Below are positions 32,969 to 45,038 of a stretch of DNA of 54,709 nucleotides, one piece after another. The notes under the pieces were generated by a model that was not told the origin of the DNA, did no database searches, and saw nothing but the letters and a program-made list of their open reading frames with translations. Source of the stretch: Paracamarosporium sp. OC-R06-R3. Taxonomy: Eukaryota > Ascomycota > Dothideomycetes > Pleosporales > Didymosphaeriaceae. Within the stretch, counting starts at the first letter, position 1. The number at the start of each line of letters is the position of its first letter. The stretch is taken from contig JACVRA010000043.1 in assembly GCA_019828545.1 (NCBI GenBank), forward strand, positions 362-55,070, given 5' to 3'. A program made the translations under genes and the position numbers.

Positions 32969-34804
32969 ATGGACGTCTCCAGGCGCAACAACCTCGAGCT
33001 TATCCCAGTGGAAGTGCAGAGTCGTATACTCAGCTTTGTATGTCTTTTTGTCTTTTAAACCTTCCTTGTAGCTAATCAGACTCAGCTGGACTGCAGTTCC
33101 TTGGCGTCACTCTCCCTCGTCTCTAAACACCTCAACGCAATCGCACAATGTAAACTCTACAAACACCTCGTCCTTCCGCTTGCAACGTTCGGAGATATCG
33201 ATCGTGTACACACACTACTCATGATTCGGGCTGCCTCGAAAATCCAATCCCATACACGTAACATTACGATCATTGACACGCCTCCTCCTGCCGAAGCGCT
33301 TTCTGCCCCTACCGCTCATCGGAAGGTTGATCAATACCCCCACATCTACCGTGGGGCGGTCTTGCGGGGAAGAGTTCCTACCGACTCTGAGAAAGACCAC
33401 ACCCTGTATCTGCTCATCTCTTTGATACCTGATGGGAATCTGAAAACTCTTAGGTAAGCGACGACCAGCCTAACTGTATATTGTCTGACGCTATTAAGAC
33501 ACCTATCTTCCCGACCGCTATCCTATAGGATTTTCGAGTATCTGTCTCATGTTCAACGAGGACTGCGTTTCCTTCAGGCCGCCTCAATACGTCCGGTTAT
33601 GCAATACCGGCCACGTTTCAGGGATCGATTCGACGTACCAGATGTGCTTAAAAGTCTCCCTGCTCTAAGTACTGTCGACTTTACCTTCCTTGGTCCGGAC
33701 CTTTTCTATAAATTTATCCGATACCTGTATTCAGGATGTCCGTCGAGCTTACAGAACCTTCGAATCCAAGCATCATCTCCGGAGTCCTTTGCCGAGTTAA
33801 TGAAGCATGTCAAACCATCTCGGTCACTCCAGCTAAAGCAGCTCACCTTGGACGGTTTTGAACTCCAGGACCTCTATCAGCCGGTTTCCACATTAACCCA
33901 AGTTCAAGCCCTCACCCATCTCACATTGTGGAATTGTCGAAATGCCAAAGCATTCTTTGTTGAGCTCACGAACACGTTGTTCAAGGTCCCTCGGCTGATT
34001 AGCCTCCAACACATTGCTGTGACCTTCGATCATGTCGGCGAAGAAAATATCGACAGCTGCTTGGAAAGCATTTTTAAGATCTGCAACTTGAGCTCATTAC
34101 ATCTTGTGTGGGCATACACCAAGGGTTGGCCGATGACTACTTTGGCCGCTATGCCCCTGCTTTCGAAGAGCCTCCGATCCTTCTCCCTTCATTACAGGGA
34201 CAATTCTCATATAGCAGAGGACGAGGTCATCTACATGCGAGGGGGCTTAAGTGCGCTCATCGGACTTTGCCGCAATCTCTACGAGTTCGGGGTACAAGTT
34301 GATGAATACTGCATCCTACCTCAGGTGTGGGAAAAACCACTTCTTCAGCAGCATACAAAGTTCTGGGTAAGTGTAGCATTGTATGAAAAGAAATCTCTAA
34401 CGGCGCAGGATGCCCTCCAAAATATGCCTTATCTAACAATCCTGCATCTTCGTCAATACAAATTATGCCATCATCCACGATCAAGAAGTGAGAGAGATGT
34501 CGCTTGGGACTTGGAACGCTTCGCTTCGAGTCTTTTCGCTTTCTTAGACCGCGAAGGGTACTGTCCAAGGTTGCATTGCCTTGTGATTGGGATGCGGCAG
34601 CCACCAGTTTTCAATCACGCTTCCGCCAGTATTCCAAGGCATTACTTTATCAAGGCAAAACAGAAGGTGGCCAACGTTGAAAAGGTAGTGGCAGCATCAG
34701 TGACATTAAGCCAATTGCAAATGGAAGCGCCTGTCGCTACAATCCTCGACTACGATCCTGGGTGTGAGTGGCTGGGTGGTAGGCCAGGGCAGTTTCATGT
34801 ATAA
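32969..34804 (+). CDS. F-box/leucine-rich-repeat-like protein, 570 aa
   Basis: Exons 32969-33037, 33086-33453 and 33529-34804 sum to 1,713 bases. The N-terminus NNLELIPVEVQSRILSF, spliced to LDCSSLASLSLVSKHLN, is a fungal F-box (LPxEIxxxIxxxL, LxxLxLVSKxLN). A long Leu-rich region with LRR-like spacing follows (ALTHLTLWNC, NLSSLHLVW, PYLTILHLRQY). Such proteins bind Skp1 and choose substrates for SCF ubiquitin ligases. No frame damage is seen. Confidence 0.75.
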
Positions 34805-34918
34805 TAGTCCTTATATAAACCAGCATCCGCTGTCCAGTTTTGAACCCAATGAGCAAGATTACGCATAGCATGATGGATGACGAGATGACAACTCGAATAC
34901 ACGTGTGAGAGACCATGG

Positions 34919-37149
34919 TCAGGGCCTCGGAGGTTTTAGTGACCTGTATACATGAGGAATATCTTTCAAACGCTTACCCAAATAAGCATTGATATCAGGG
35001 ACCATGCAAGAGAAGATCTTCAGTTCCGGCTGTCGATGACTCAGGCGCACCAACTTACGAGGATCTGGCTGTACTTTTTTTAAACGGTCCAACGCAACCA
35101 GAAAGATTGTATAGCCCGATGACTTAATGGCTTTCAACACTCGAGCAACTTCAAGTTCATTGTTGGGACATTGCATGACAAGAGGAGGTGTGTGCAAGGT
35201 GACAAAGGTGACTGGCGCCGACGCCAATGATCTGTCACGTGACATCGGCTTGCCCGCCTGTACGATGCGAGTATCAACAGCGGTGCGTTCGAGGTCCTGA
35301 AATTGACCGGTTATGGACCTGCGAGGCGACTGTGTCATACTCGGCTCCCGAATAGGGTTTGCATCATCCTGTGCGGTAACTACAGCTGCGTCTTCAAGGT
35401 CCTGAAGTTGACCTGTTATCGACCTGCGAGGCGACCATGTCGTACTTGACTCCCGAGTAGGATTTGCATCGTCATGTGCGGCAAAATTTTTCAAATTTTC
35501 GAAGAATAAGGATAGTGCTAACGCTAGACGTCCGAATGGTGTAAGGGAGAAACCGGTCGTTCTGGAAGCCAAAGCATGCGATATGGCTGGTAGGTAGAAG
35601 TGATGGTAGTTGATTGCATCTTTTGATACCATATCGCTCGTTGCTGTCATAGATAGACTTGCCGACTCCTGACGACGTTCGAATATCGTCTGCCGATCAT
35701 GCCGTAGCTGAGCTTCCTCGTCGAGGGCAGCTTGAGAAACGCTATACAGAGCTTCAGGTCGCTCACTTCTCATGTTCCAACGGATGTCATAGATGTCCGC
35801 ATTGCGCTGCCTCAGTCTTAGAGTCACATCTGTCTCAAATCCCAAACGATCAGCAATGCACGCCAATCGAATAAGCCAACCAGAGCTTTCATGAGATTCG
35901 CCCCGTGTTTGCATTGGTATGTTCCTCTTTTCCCTCAAACACGCAAGGAATAACTGTAGATAGGCCAAGTCCGATGCTTCCTTTGGGGCCATTTTAATTC
36001 CATGCTCCTCTTTTTCATTGCACTGAATCACGCAATTGGTATCCAGAGAGCCGGAATGCTTATAGCAGTCTTGCAGTGCTATGCTTATCGAAGGATATGC
36101 CTTTTGTGGAAGAAGAAGTTGCCGTAAAGCTAACATTGCAGGCCTAATGATCTTGGTGTGTTTGAAGAATGTCGCAAAGCTGGGGACAAAGTCTGGTAGA
36201 GTGAGTAAACCATGCAGTATGACCACCCTTGAGGTCTCGTCAGCGTTCGAGAGAACCTTGCGTGTGTGAAAAAGCATTTCGACTTTGTGACGATCGGTTG
36301 AACTCCATGCTGGCGCCAGACCCTGGAGATTCTGGACGGTGAGAATATCACACCAGCAAGTATTGCCTTTTGTCAGAGCTTCCCATGTTGTAACCATGTT
36401 GGATAGGTAGCTCTCAATTTCCTGCCTCTATCAGTTTCCTATGAACCGAGCGGATCCCAAGGATGTCACCTCATAACACCTCCAACTAAGTATAGGAGGG
36501 AAGCAGCCCAGGTGGAAATCATTCCAGAGCCCTCGAAACGGCTCCAATCTATCGAGTAACCCAAGTAAACGCTTATTACGCAGCACTTGGTTCACATTCT
36601 TCTGTTTGGACTTGCTAAGCTTGGACATCCAGGCCGTGGTTTCTTCCATGGCGTGTACTCTCTGGTAGTATCGCACTCGAAGATAAATCTCGCCATCACC
36701 AAGGGTGTGATGATTTCTATAAAGTTTTCTAAGATGAACACTGGCTCCATGGGGTAATTCTTAGGGGGTAAGTTAAGCTGTCATGGGATGGGCGCAGTTG
36801 AATTACCAGCGGAGTACAAATCCACAGCCCACCATTCCAAAGGGTCGTGCCCATTGTTCCTTGCACTCCTCAATCTGAATTCACCATGTAAACAACCGAG
36901 CAACGTAGGTTCTGGACACGTAAGCTTTGGGTAATTTACGACGTGATGAAGTTCTTTTGGTTCGATCCTGTTTTCCTCCAACAGGGTTTGTAGATCCGAT
37001 GTTCGGATCAAGGTTGGCAGATTATGGTGAACATCGTTAATGCAGCATCCTGTACAGTTGTCTGCATGGGTCTCCAACTCTACATAACGTAGATTTTTCA
37101 GCGGAACAAATGCCGTACCCAGGTAAAATTCGCAAGCTCTCGCGTCCAT
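34919..37149 (-). CDS. DUF3723 protein, 711 aa (Starship-associated family)
   Basis: Exons 36807-37149, 36470-36759 and 34919-36421, with two introns of about 47 nt, sum to 2,136 bases. The first exon has CLHGEFRLRSARNNG and EWWAVDLYSA. The first junction continues to DGEIYLRVRYYQRV. Then come LLDRLEPFRGLWNDFHLG and SWRCYEEIESYLSNM. All are standard DUF3723 blocks (GLWxxFxxG, WTVDLY). Near the C-terminus a segment of about 30 residues (ANPxREpSxTxSPRRSITGQ) is duplicated. The function is unknown. The family is best known from lineage-specific chromosomes and as a frequent accessory gene of Starship giant transposons. The patatin gene starts 134 bp away on the other strand. Confidence 0.85.
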
Positions 37150-37283
37150 GGATATATGAACATCAATGGGAGTAACAATTTATATGAGATCGTAGTTTTA
37201 TGAATGCCAAAATCCCTACATGCAGATTTTTGAGGCGGTCACTTCTATAAAAGGAAACAGTGTCAGGTAGCTTGATACATGCT
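37150..37283. promoter_or_regulatory. bidirectional promoter between DUF3723 and patatin genes
   Basis: Only 134 bp separate the two start codons. A TATA-like CTATAAAAGG at 37244-37253 lies about 30 bp upstream of the patatin ATG. The region is AT-rich and carries no other feature. The two accessory genes are probably co-regulated from it. Confidence 0.5.
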
Positions 37284-40247
37284 ATGGGTACCTCGAAAGA
37301 TTGTGGATTAATCTACGCATTTACTGCGAACGACGAACCTTATCTCAAGTTAGGTGAAGGCTTGGAGAGGGCAGTGAGTCAGCTTGACCGTCCCGCCATT
37401 GATACCCCTGCTTTTGTCGTATCAGTCGGTCGACGCAGCTCCAAAAATCCATCCAGTAGGCATGCGCATTCACTAGCAGAAATTGAAGTCGATCGCTCGT
37501 CCGAAATACCAGTATTCTTCGTTACGATCAACCTTGAACATCTATATGACAGACTCCCGTCTCGCAATCATCACCACCACCCGTACAGCCATCGTGTAGC
37601 ATGGGCAGGTAGGTCCGCAGAGTTTGATGAACACAACATGGTCGACAACGTCTTGGGTCGACTTATCTTACCCTTCAGCGATGTACTGTGCCTTTTTGTG
37701 GATGAGTTCAAATCATCTGGAGAGGCGCTAGACATGCTCGCTCAGTGGTCACGCATTTCAACCAATTCAGGAAAGCGCTGGAAGTCGGCACTCATCCTTG
37801 TCAGCCGTAGGCGTCTTAGCGGAGTAGATCGGGAGAGCCTTTCTTCCTTCAACGTCATTATGCGGCCCAGGGCCTCCACTCTCCGCTCTAGGGTATTAGA
37901 AAAGGAAATCCTGCAAACTGCGGCTGCAGTACACGAAGAAAGAAAAGCAACCTGTTCGTTGTTCTCGGCCCAGCATCTCGTCGGATTTTTCAAAGCAGCA
38001 TTGAAACATATCGCTCACGCCCTCGATGCATTCGATTTCATCGCCGCAACACGAACCATGAATCCCATTGAACCTACTTTTAGCACGCATTTACGGTTCT
38101 TCCTGGATCTCTGTGCGCAAAATGGAGCCAGCAGAGAATTCATCTTTCGTTACATAGCCTCGGCGCTTGTGATGGACAGCTGTCCGCCGAGAATGCATCG
38201 TGAGTGCTACGGCCGGAGCTTAAGCTAAGAACGAGGCTAACGTCCTAAGGGTTTCCTGCTGAAGCGGTTTTCGACTCTCTTTATGCTTCTCATTGTTTCG
38301 AAGCTTTAGCACAAGGAGATCCTGCTCCTAGCGCTTCGTGCAAACTCATCAAGGCAAAATACTGCAGATTTTACAACTTAGTCAAGCATGAATCCACAGC
38401 CAAGAGTCACCAAGAGGTTATTCAGTCCTTTATAATCGACTGGAGAGGCTTTCGAACTACGCAATTATGTGTGTTCTGCATACATCGTAAGCCAGAGCAT
38501 TCCTTTCAGTGCGGCCACGCGCTGTGTGACGAATGCGTACGTAAATTTGGTACTCCGCTCAAAGAGAGAGAATATGCCTATCGCTTGACTACGTGCCCCA
38601 TTTGTAAGTTTAACAACAACCTAGTAGTTGATATGAAACCACCCACTGCGGGAGCACGGCTGCTCGTACTCGATGGGGGAGGCATTCGAGGGATTTTCAG
38701 CATACTAGCCATCCGAGCCTTGGATGAAGTGAGAAAACTTCCCTACCCAATCTACGATGATTTCGATCTCGTTCTAGGAACAAGCTCAGGTAAATCTCTT
38801 AGGATCAACCTTACGTGATGCTAACAATAATCAGGAGGTCTCATTGTTCTTATGATGTTCCTTCGCCGAAGCATGTCGGAATGTTTTTCACTTTTCGAGA
38901 CATTGGCAACCAAAGTGTTTTCCACACGTACAAACAGCTTGCTGTCTTGGATTTATAAAATCATATCGTCCCTCATTACAGATAGCCGATATGGCGCAGA
39001 TCAAATAGAGAGGTGCATCAAAGAAGCGTACGGAGAGGATACTCGACTTTTTAATGGACTCGGTCACGAATCGGGGAAGTCTGGCACGAAATTTGCAGTT
39101 ACTACCGTGAGCGTTTCAACTTCTCAGCTATACTTACTTTCAAGCTACAACGGGAAACGAGATCGAAACGGTACAAACCTCATCTAATTTACAGAACGGA
39201 ATTGACCAGGACAGGATATGTTCATCATCGCCCTATTCGATCTGATGAAGAGATTCTCGTTTGGGAAGCGTAAGAATCCCAGTTGCTTCGTAGGCTTCTA
39301 CTAATTGTGTCAGTGCTAGAGCAACATCAGCGGCACCATCATACTTCCCAGCAAAATTTGTTCGTGGCTTTGGGTTTCTTCAAGATGGTGGTGCGGGGAA
39401 ACACAACAACCCCATTGATCCGGCCGAATGGGAGGCAAGGGCTATCTGGAACACCGCTCCTGACTTAGTCATATCGATCGGAACTGGCTACTCTCAGACC
39501 CCTCAGCCATCACCGGTGACATCACATCGACTTCGATTCCGTGATAGATTCTTTCCTAGATTGTTCCGGATCTTCGATGCGATGATCAATGCACAAAGTA
39601 GCTGGAACGAGCATATCAACCGCCAGAGCGAGGAAGCCCGTGAGAAGTATTTCCGTGTGAACATGCCGCTAGACCAAGCACCTGAGCTTGACAAAGCTAG
39701 TGAGATCCCGAGAATGAAACGCAGCTCCTCGCTATTTCTTGAGCAATTCGATTTCCGACCTCCAGTCCAAGCACTACTGTCGGCTTCCTTTTTCCTCGAG
39801 TTGCACGAAATCCCAATAGCTGGGAGCACTAAGTTAAAGTGCCCAGGGGCTATACGGTGCCGAAGTCATAATAGCCACGCTCTCATTCATAGAATTCTTG
39901 ACGAATACCCTGCTGCGTACTTTAGTGTCGAGACCGGAGAAGTGCTCGGTAAAGTCAGCAGCCAAGATCTGTGCAGGAACTGTGGAAAGTATTTCAAAGA
40001 AGTTTTATTCAGCATACATCACATGGATCAGCCATTTACTATTCATCTGCAATTAAACGCATTGTGGAAAGGCAAGATTAGTGGGTTTCCGCAAAGCGCA
40101 TCATCCATGGCAAAGAAACAGTTGCTGGAGGCGAACTTTGGTCGCCCTGACCATGGACTACTGCAAACAAGGGGTTGTTGCTGCTTTTTTAAAAGGAAGC
40201 GTTCCATCTCACTACGCTTGAGCCGAAAACGGGTGAGATTGCAATAA
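37284..40247 (+). CDS. patatin-like phospholipase with a RING-like zinc region, 928 aa
   Basis: Exons 37284-38199, 38250-38789, 38835-39106, 39145-39269 and 39314-40247 sum to 2,787 bases. The 38-nt third intron is unusually short. The N-terminal 400 residues are not recognised. A RING-like C3HC4 segment (CVFCIH, FQCGHALCDECV, TTCPIC) precedes the patatin domain. That domain has the oxyanion loop VLDGGGIRGIFS, the nucleophile GTSSGG (split by intron 2), SAAPxYFPA, and the catalytic-dyad Asp in LQDGGAGKHNNP. All catalytic residues are present, so it should hydrolyse acyl lipids. Patatins of this kind are one of the recurrent Starship accessory genes and are also used as NLR effector domains. 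A Cys pair lies in the C-terminal part (CRNCG). Confidence 0.8.
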
Positions 40248-40308
40248 GTCGGTACACATCCTGCAGATATAAATTCGCAAAGCATTACCATGCCCATTTT
40301 GACACTCA

Positions 40309-40972
40309 ATGTGTTCACCAGTGAAAAGAAATAGCCGGATCATATGCGTGATGATTGCGACTATACTCTACGCCGCAAGTGCGTTCAGCGTTTTCGCAGT
40401 TTACCGCAGCGACACGCGACATGACTCAGAGATTGCTACGTTGAGGGTAGGTCCGCCGTATCAATCACATTTAGATATTTCTAACTCCACAGCGCGTGTA
40501 TCCAAAGCATGCGCGTCAGTGGTCTTTGCTCACTATGGGAACTTTCGATTATTGTTTTCACGATACTGCTCGTGTCAGATGCAGCCCACTCCCCATACAG
40601 CTCCAGCTCCTCGGTCTAGAAAACATGCCTGATAGCCGCGCTGTGGAATTGCTACAACCGGCTATTCTATACGCTAGCCTGACGGTTGGACTTACTGCCG
40701 GCATGTTCTCCTTGACCATGTATTGGATTTCGACGCTTGGTCACAAGGCGCATTGCATTCGCGGTCTCCAAATCATGTTCTCGATAGTTGCTTTGATTAG
40801 TTATTGCTCCCTTTTCGCATTGATCATAATCATGTACAAACACTTTCGCGGTGTCGCTTCATTGTCTGTCGAGGCTGGGTCATTCTTCACTAGATGTCTC
40901 ATAGCTGTCTCGTGTTCTGCTTCTATGGCTCTTATGTTGCTCGTAACGAACCCTCGTTATGTACAGGAATAG
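40309..40972 (+). CDS. four-helix membrane protein (claudin/SUR7-like topology), 205 aa
   Basis: Exons 40309-40446 and 40493-40972 join in frame (618 bases). Helix 1 lies at residues 12-30 (a possible signal anchor). A loop with two Cys (DYCFHDTARVRC) follows, then three more helices (ILYASLTVGLTAGMFSLTMY onward). This is the topology of fungal SUR7/PalI or claudin-like proteins, but the diagnostic GLWxxC motif is absent, so the family is uncertain. It starts 61 bp after the patatin stop on the same strand. Confidence 0.55.
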
Positions 40973-41012
40973 TAGTCCTTGTAAAAAAAATGAAAATTGC
41001 GAAACACTGCTG

Positions 41013-41660
41013 CTAGTCGCTCTCCACAAACCGGGTCCAGTCATGCATATCAGCGAAAAAGTCCTGGCTGATGTCGATTTCAGGAAGCATCGGCAGACCC
41101 CTGGGCCATATTTCTGCACAGTGAGAACTATCAGAAAGCCAAGTGACGGGCCGACTCTCTCGAAATTCAGTGTCCTCGTCGCCATCACCAAGTTCTAATG
41201 TGGCTAAATCTCCATCAATGCTTTCCACATCGACCGCTGAGCAGTGTTCTATTCTTGCATTGTTCGCCGAAACACGAGGCAAAGCGTAGAGATTCCCGAC
41301 CCGTACTTCGTTTTCGCTAGGAAAGGTACTGCTGCTCCGTAACCAGGCTACAGGGGGCTGACGTGGCTCTGAAGGATCATCTTCGCAACTGCTAGAAGTG
41401 GACCGAGGTTGCTGCAAGTGTTTAGCGAGGAACACCACGCCACTGATCCCAAAAGCTACCGCAGAGATCGAAGAAAGTATCATGAGGCTCGTCGATTGAC
41501 TGGACAATGAGAGTGGTTCGGCGTGGACCGGCTTGGCAGAGCTGGTATGGCTTGAAGATGGCGTGGTAGTGGGATCGAATGGCGAGCGAGGAACGGGTTC
41601 CGACAGAGTGACAGTGACCGTACTTGCATCGATTGCACTACAGTTCGTTGAAGTGCTCAT
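41013..41660 (-). CDS. single-pass membrane protein, hypothetical, 215 aa
   Basis: Single exon from an ATG at 41660. Ser/Thr/Pro-rich N-terminal 58 residues are followed by one membrane helix (about 59-80, LMILSSISAVAFGISGVVFL) and an acidic cytosolic tail of 135 residues (ATLELGDGDEDTEF). A glycosylated extracellular stalk with a cytosolic tail fits a cell-surface sensor layout, but no known domain is visible. It is convergent with the four-helix gene, with 40 bp between stops. Confidence 0.5.
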   Translation of the reverse strand: MSTSTNCSAIDASTVTVTLSEPVPRSPFDPTTTPSSSHTSSAKPVHAEPLSLSSQSTSLMILSSISAVAFGISGVVFLAKHLQQPRSTSSSCEDDPSEPRQPPVAWLRSSSTFPSENEVRVGNLYALPRVSANNARIEHCSAVDVESIDGDLATLELGDGDEDTEFRESRPVTWLSDSSHCAEIWPRGLPMLPEIDISQDFFADMHDWTRFVESD

Positions 41661-41998
41661 CGGTGCGTAATCAGTGTGTACAGTTGGTGGTGTTGCATTT
41701 GCCCGAGGTTTCGTCGCTAGGGTAAGAACTGGTTAGCGCCGTACTCCGGCTTCCCAAAAACGTTTCCCAAAGTACCCACCCATCTCAGCGACAGATTGCT
41801 CAAGAAGCATGAGAAAACACAGAATAATGATACAAGGCATTGCGTTTTGTCTAGTATCATGTCACTGTCTATTGTCGGGATGTTCTATCTGGCTTAAATC
41901 GAGTAGTAACATGCTTGGGTTCTCAACTGAGCCCCAATGCAGGCGCCGAGTTTCTACGCCACATCACGCTAAGCGCAAGTATGCCTTGCCGCTACCAC

Positions 41999-42472
41999 CT
42001 ACGCCGCCCCTTTTTCGCTTAAGATTTTAGTACTATCTTTTTCCGCGATGCATTCCGATACCTTCTCATGGACCTGGTAACACCATGGTATCAGTTTTAG
42101 ATAATTTCTATCGAGAGTTGCGACGTCTTTGAGCATTTGGACTAGCATTTTATCCGTGTTCTGAGACCGTTTATTGACAAGCTCAGTCAGCTCGGACAGG
42201 CTAGCCTCTGTTCTTTCTTTCATCTCTAACACGCTGGACTGAAGTTGCCGCACCTGCTCCGCAAGGTTGGCCATGGTTTCGGCGGTTAGGTCTGTGGCGT
42301 AGTGCGATGCTGCAGGCACATATTGATTCAGCGGAAGGAACTGATCTGGTGCTCCAGGATCGGTGTGACACCATGCATTGTCGTAGTCCTCTTCTGGTAT
42401 CGACCGCAGACTAGTATCAGGTTGAAATGACTGCATTGGTGGAATGTTCCAAGATGTCTCTGCGTAGTCCAT
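41999..42472 (-). CDS. hypothetical coiled-coil protein, 157 aa
   Basis: Single exon from an ATG at 42472. Residues about 65-130 show heptad-like spacing of Leu, Met and Val (MANLAEQVRQLQSSVLEMKE), consistent with a coiled coil. The N-terminal third is acidic and Pro-rich. No enzymatic motif. A TATATATA at 42501-42508 lies about 30 bp upstream. It shares its 5' region (279 bp) with the Myb-like gene on the other strand. Confidence 0.5.
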   Translation of the reverse strand: MDYAETSWNIPPMQSFQPDTSLRSIPEEDYDNAWCHTDPGAPDQFLPLNQYVPAASHYATDLTAETMANLAEQVRQLQSSVLEMKERTEASLSELTELVNKRSQNTDKMLVQMLKDVATLDRNYLKLIPWCYQVHEKVSECIAEKDSTKILSEKGAA

Positions 42473-42751
42473 AACGCTACGAATAGCCGAATTTAGAACC
42501 TATATATAGGCCCTCTGGGACTCGGTCCGGAGGCACGACTATTGAAAAAGAAAAAGAAGTGCCCTTTTCCCGGCGAAACGAGGAGTCTCAGACGATCGAG
42601 TCAAAATACCGCATGTTGCCGACAAAATTCCCATAGCATCCGATTGGTAACCCAACCTTGCAAACCGAACTTCAGTTAGTCTCGAAGCTTATTTGAATCG
42701 CTCAGGTCTGTCTAAGCAGACACACCTATCTTCATTGACTATGCCTCTTCA

Positions 42752-43132
42752 ATGCCTCGCCGACGAACCCTCAGCTACACCCTACAAGAAGAGAAACGAC
42801 TTTTAGATGCGAAGAAGGCTCATCCCACTGCATCTTGGTCTTGCATCCGCACGATATACAACTCGGATACTGCCGATCGACGTAGACGTAGAACCGTCTC
42901 GGGTTTGCGGAACAAGTGGGACGACATGTGTAAAAAAAACAAAGTTTGCGGGTCAGACAAGGAACAGTCAGATGTGACAGGGAACACGACTAATACATCT
43001 GGGGGTGTCCCTGCACCTGACCCTTTCCGCACGCCCTCGCCCCACCCAAAACGTTTGGGCATTGATAACGAAGAACCCCATGAACCAAAATCACATGTGA
43101 GCTTGCCGCAGGCCCTCATGTTCTCCGGCTGA
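42752..43132 (+). CDS. Myb/SANT-like DNA-binding protein, 126 aa
   Basis: Single exon. Residues 5-62 form a Myb/SANT-like helix bundle: TLQEEKRLLDAKKAH, then SWSCIRTIYN, then RRRTVSGLRNKWDDMCKK. Conserved Trp residues sit where SANT Trp repeats fall. The rest is Pro/Ser-rich. Small Myb/SANT proteins are common in Starship elements, in line with the DUF3723, patatin and ferric reductase genes nearby. Binding site unknown. Confidence 0.6.
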   Translation: MPRRRTLSYTLQEEKRLLDAKKAHPTASWSCIRTIYNSDTADRRRRRTVSGLRNKWDDMCKKNKVCGSDKEQSDVTGNTTNTSGGVPAPDPFRTPSPHPKRLGIDNEEPHEPKSHVSLPQALMFSG

Positions 43133-43485
43133 CTTGACATTGGCATGCCGCTCACTTAGTATTGCTACTATACCTAGCGATATTAAATTTCCTGGTGATC
43201 TCGATTATTCGTATATGGAATGGGTGGAATGATTTTATCTCGTACCCGCTTTCAAACAGCAGAGTTAGCTAGAACGTCATACAATCTAACTTCCGCGTAT
43301 TTCTGTGTCTATTCTCCGAGTGATCCGTCCCGGGTGCGCATGGTACAATTGGATGTGACTCATGAGGTTTCTTAATCCGAAGGTTCCGAAAAGAAGTCAC
43401 TTTACACTATTGAGTGATATGGCCTGGAATGCATAAAAGGGGTGGATCCAGCCCGAGATGCACAAGCGCATCAGGACCATCATCA

Positions 43486-43925
43486 ATGAACAACATCCAG
43501 CAACAGCAGAATGTAAGCATTCTTAAGTTCATATATTCCCTTCTGACAACGATAAGAATGCAGCGGTCGCTCAAATCGCCCGTCACAATGCCTATCACGC
43601 TCTCCAGCACCAGCAGCAAGTCGTACAGTGGGCCTGTCAGCAAGCTATCAGGGAACTTGACAACACCCAGAAAGAGTTGGAAGAGACTAGGTACCGCATG
43701 GAGCTGGCCGAACATGAGCGCCAGAACCTCCTAGGACAGATAGAAAGCGAGCAGAAACAGCATGATTATACGAAAACTATGCTCGAGGAGATGAGGAACC
43801 AAGCTTATAGGGCTAAAGAAGAGTGCGATTTCTGCCAAAAGCAGCTCGAGACGCTAAAGGGAGACAACCTGAGCTATCAGATGGGCACCAGACGGTCTCG
43901 TAGGCTCAAGCAGAGTGATGATTAG
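43486..43925 (+). CDS. coiled-coil protein, 131 aa, two exons
   Basis: Exons 43486-43512 and 43557-43925 join in frame (396 bases). The start is MNNIQQQQN, then a Gln- and Ala-rich stretch. A long coiled coil of Glu, Lys and Leu heptads follows (RYRMELAEHERQNLLGQIES). The C-terminus is basic (RRSRRLKQ). No family was recognised. Its TAG ends at 43925, directly against the stop codon of the convergent pseudokinase gene at 43926. Confidence 0.55.
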
Positions 43926-44972
43926 CTACTTTACATCCTCCTCCTGTTCAATATCTTTGATAGAACTTTCGGGAGTCACGATCCCCTGAAAAGCAAGGAC
44001 GATGGTTTTCAAGGCCAAATCAGCCAACGGCTTAGGGCCTGTCGATAGCACATCTCTTAAGAAAGGGTGCTATGTCCTTTAGTTTATTGACTCTTTTGTA
44101 TTGTTTGAGGACGAACCTGCTTCAATTCCTGCAACTCCATGCTTTTGTTTCTTCCCATTTCCATGAAATTTTCTAGCTCAATGTCCTCTAAAGGTGTTTC
44201 TATAGAATCGCGCACCGTTGACAACATCTTCACCAAGACCAAACTCTGAGAAGGTGGCGTGTATGGGCCAACATGGATGTTACGATCGAAAGCTACTGCG
44301 CTCTGTTATTCCATCTTCAAATGTATCCAGATACCCACCTATCTTCATTCGCCCATCCAAGTCGGATAGGTACACATCACAAGCTGAGATATCGTTGAAG
44401 TAACACCCAACCCTGTTCAGTGCCGCTAAACCCCGTAACGCCTTTCATCTCATCAATATAGACTTTCCAATTCAATTCATACTTACTTCCTTGCATATAA
44501 GCCGCAGGTCTCGAAGAGCCGTGCATTCTCTCCACACGACGTCGGATAGGGAGACTCCTGGGCGATTGTACACACAGAAAACTGAACCATTCCATGAAAG
44601 AGCGTCTAGCAGGTTTAATGCAAGAGGCTCACTACGTTCTAGCTCAAAAATGGCTCTATTCGAGATCCGTTTGATCATGACGCTAGTGTAGTCTTTTTTT
44701 GAGCTGGCAACACAATACTTACGGCCGTTACAAGTATCTATTGCATACACGAACTCATAATTTTCATCAGGATCGCATTCCCGAGGAACTTTTGGTTTGA
44801 GGAGAGGGTAGAAGCTGGGCTTTCCAGTGCTATTTGACGAACTTGGGAGGTCATTCGCGTTGCTTGACCGGAGAGGAGTGGTCGGTGGGATGGGCGAATG
44901 ACGCGGTAGGCTCCCCTCGGGTCTATTTTCGCTAGTCACGAGAGCGAATACCGTGTCCCTATCGGAATTCAT
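43926..44972 (-). CDS. protein kinase-like (pseudokinase) protein, 304 aa, four exons
   Basis: Exons 44487-44972, 44284-44441, 44117-44243 and 43926-44069 sum to 915 bases. The ATG at 44972 was chosen because an earlier one at 45077 overlaps the divergent gene. YEFVYAIDT and SVMIKRIS resemble the beta strands and VAIK lysine of a kinase N-lobe. The junction gives LICKEALRGLAALNRVGCYFNDISACDVYL, where a catalytic loop would have HRD and Asn. Here the motif is NDIS, and the DFG position reads IGGY. The C-terminus ends with HPFLRDV, as kinase C-lobes do. The catalytic residues are lost, so it is probably a scaffold or regulator. Confidence 0.6.
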
Positions 44973-45038
44973 TGTTTCGTGAGTACATAAAGGCTGACGC
45001 AAGGTAGACTTAAATAGACAAACGTCAGAACCCGTCAA

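Noticed and set aside
39107..39187. Alternative reading through the patatin gene at 39107 without splicing
   Set aside because: It hits a stop at about 39187 and loses the frame of the next exon. A 38-nt intron, though short, keeps the frame.
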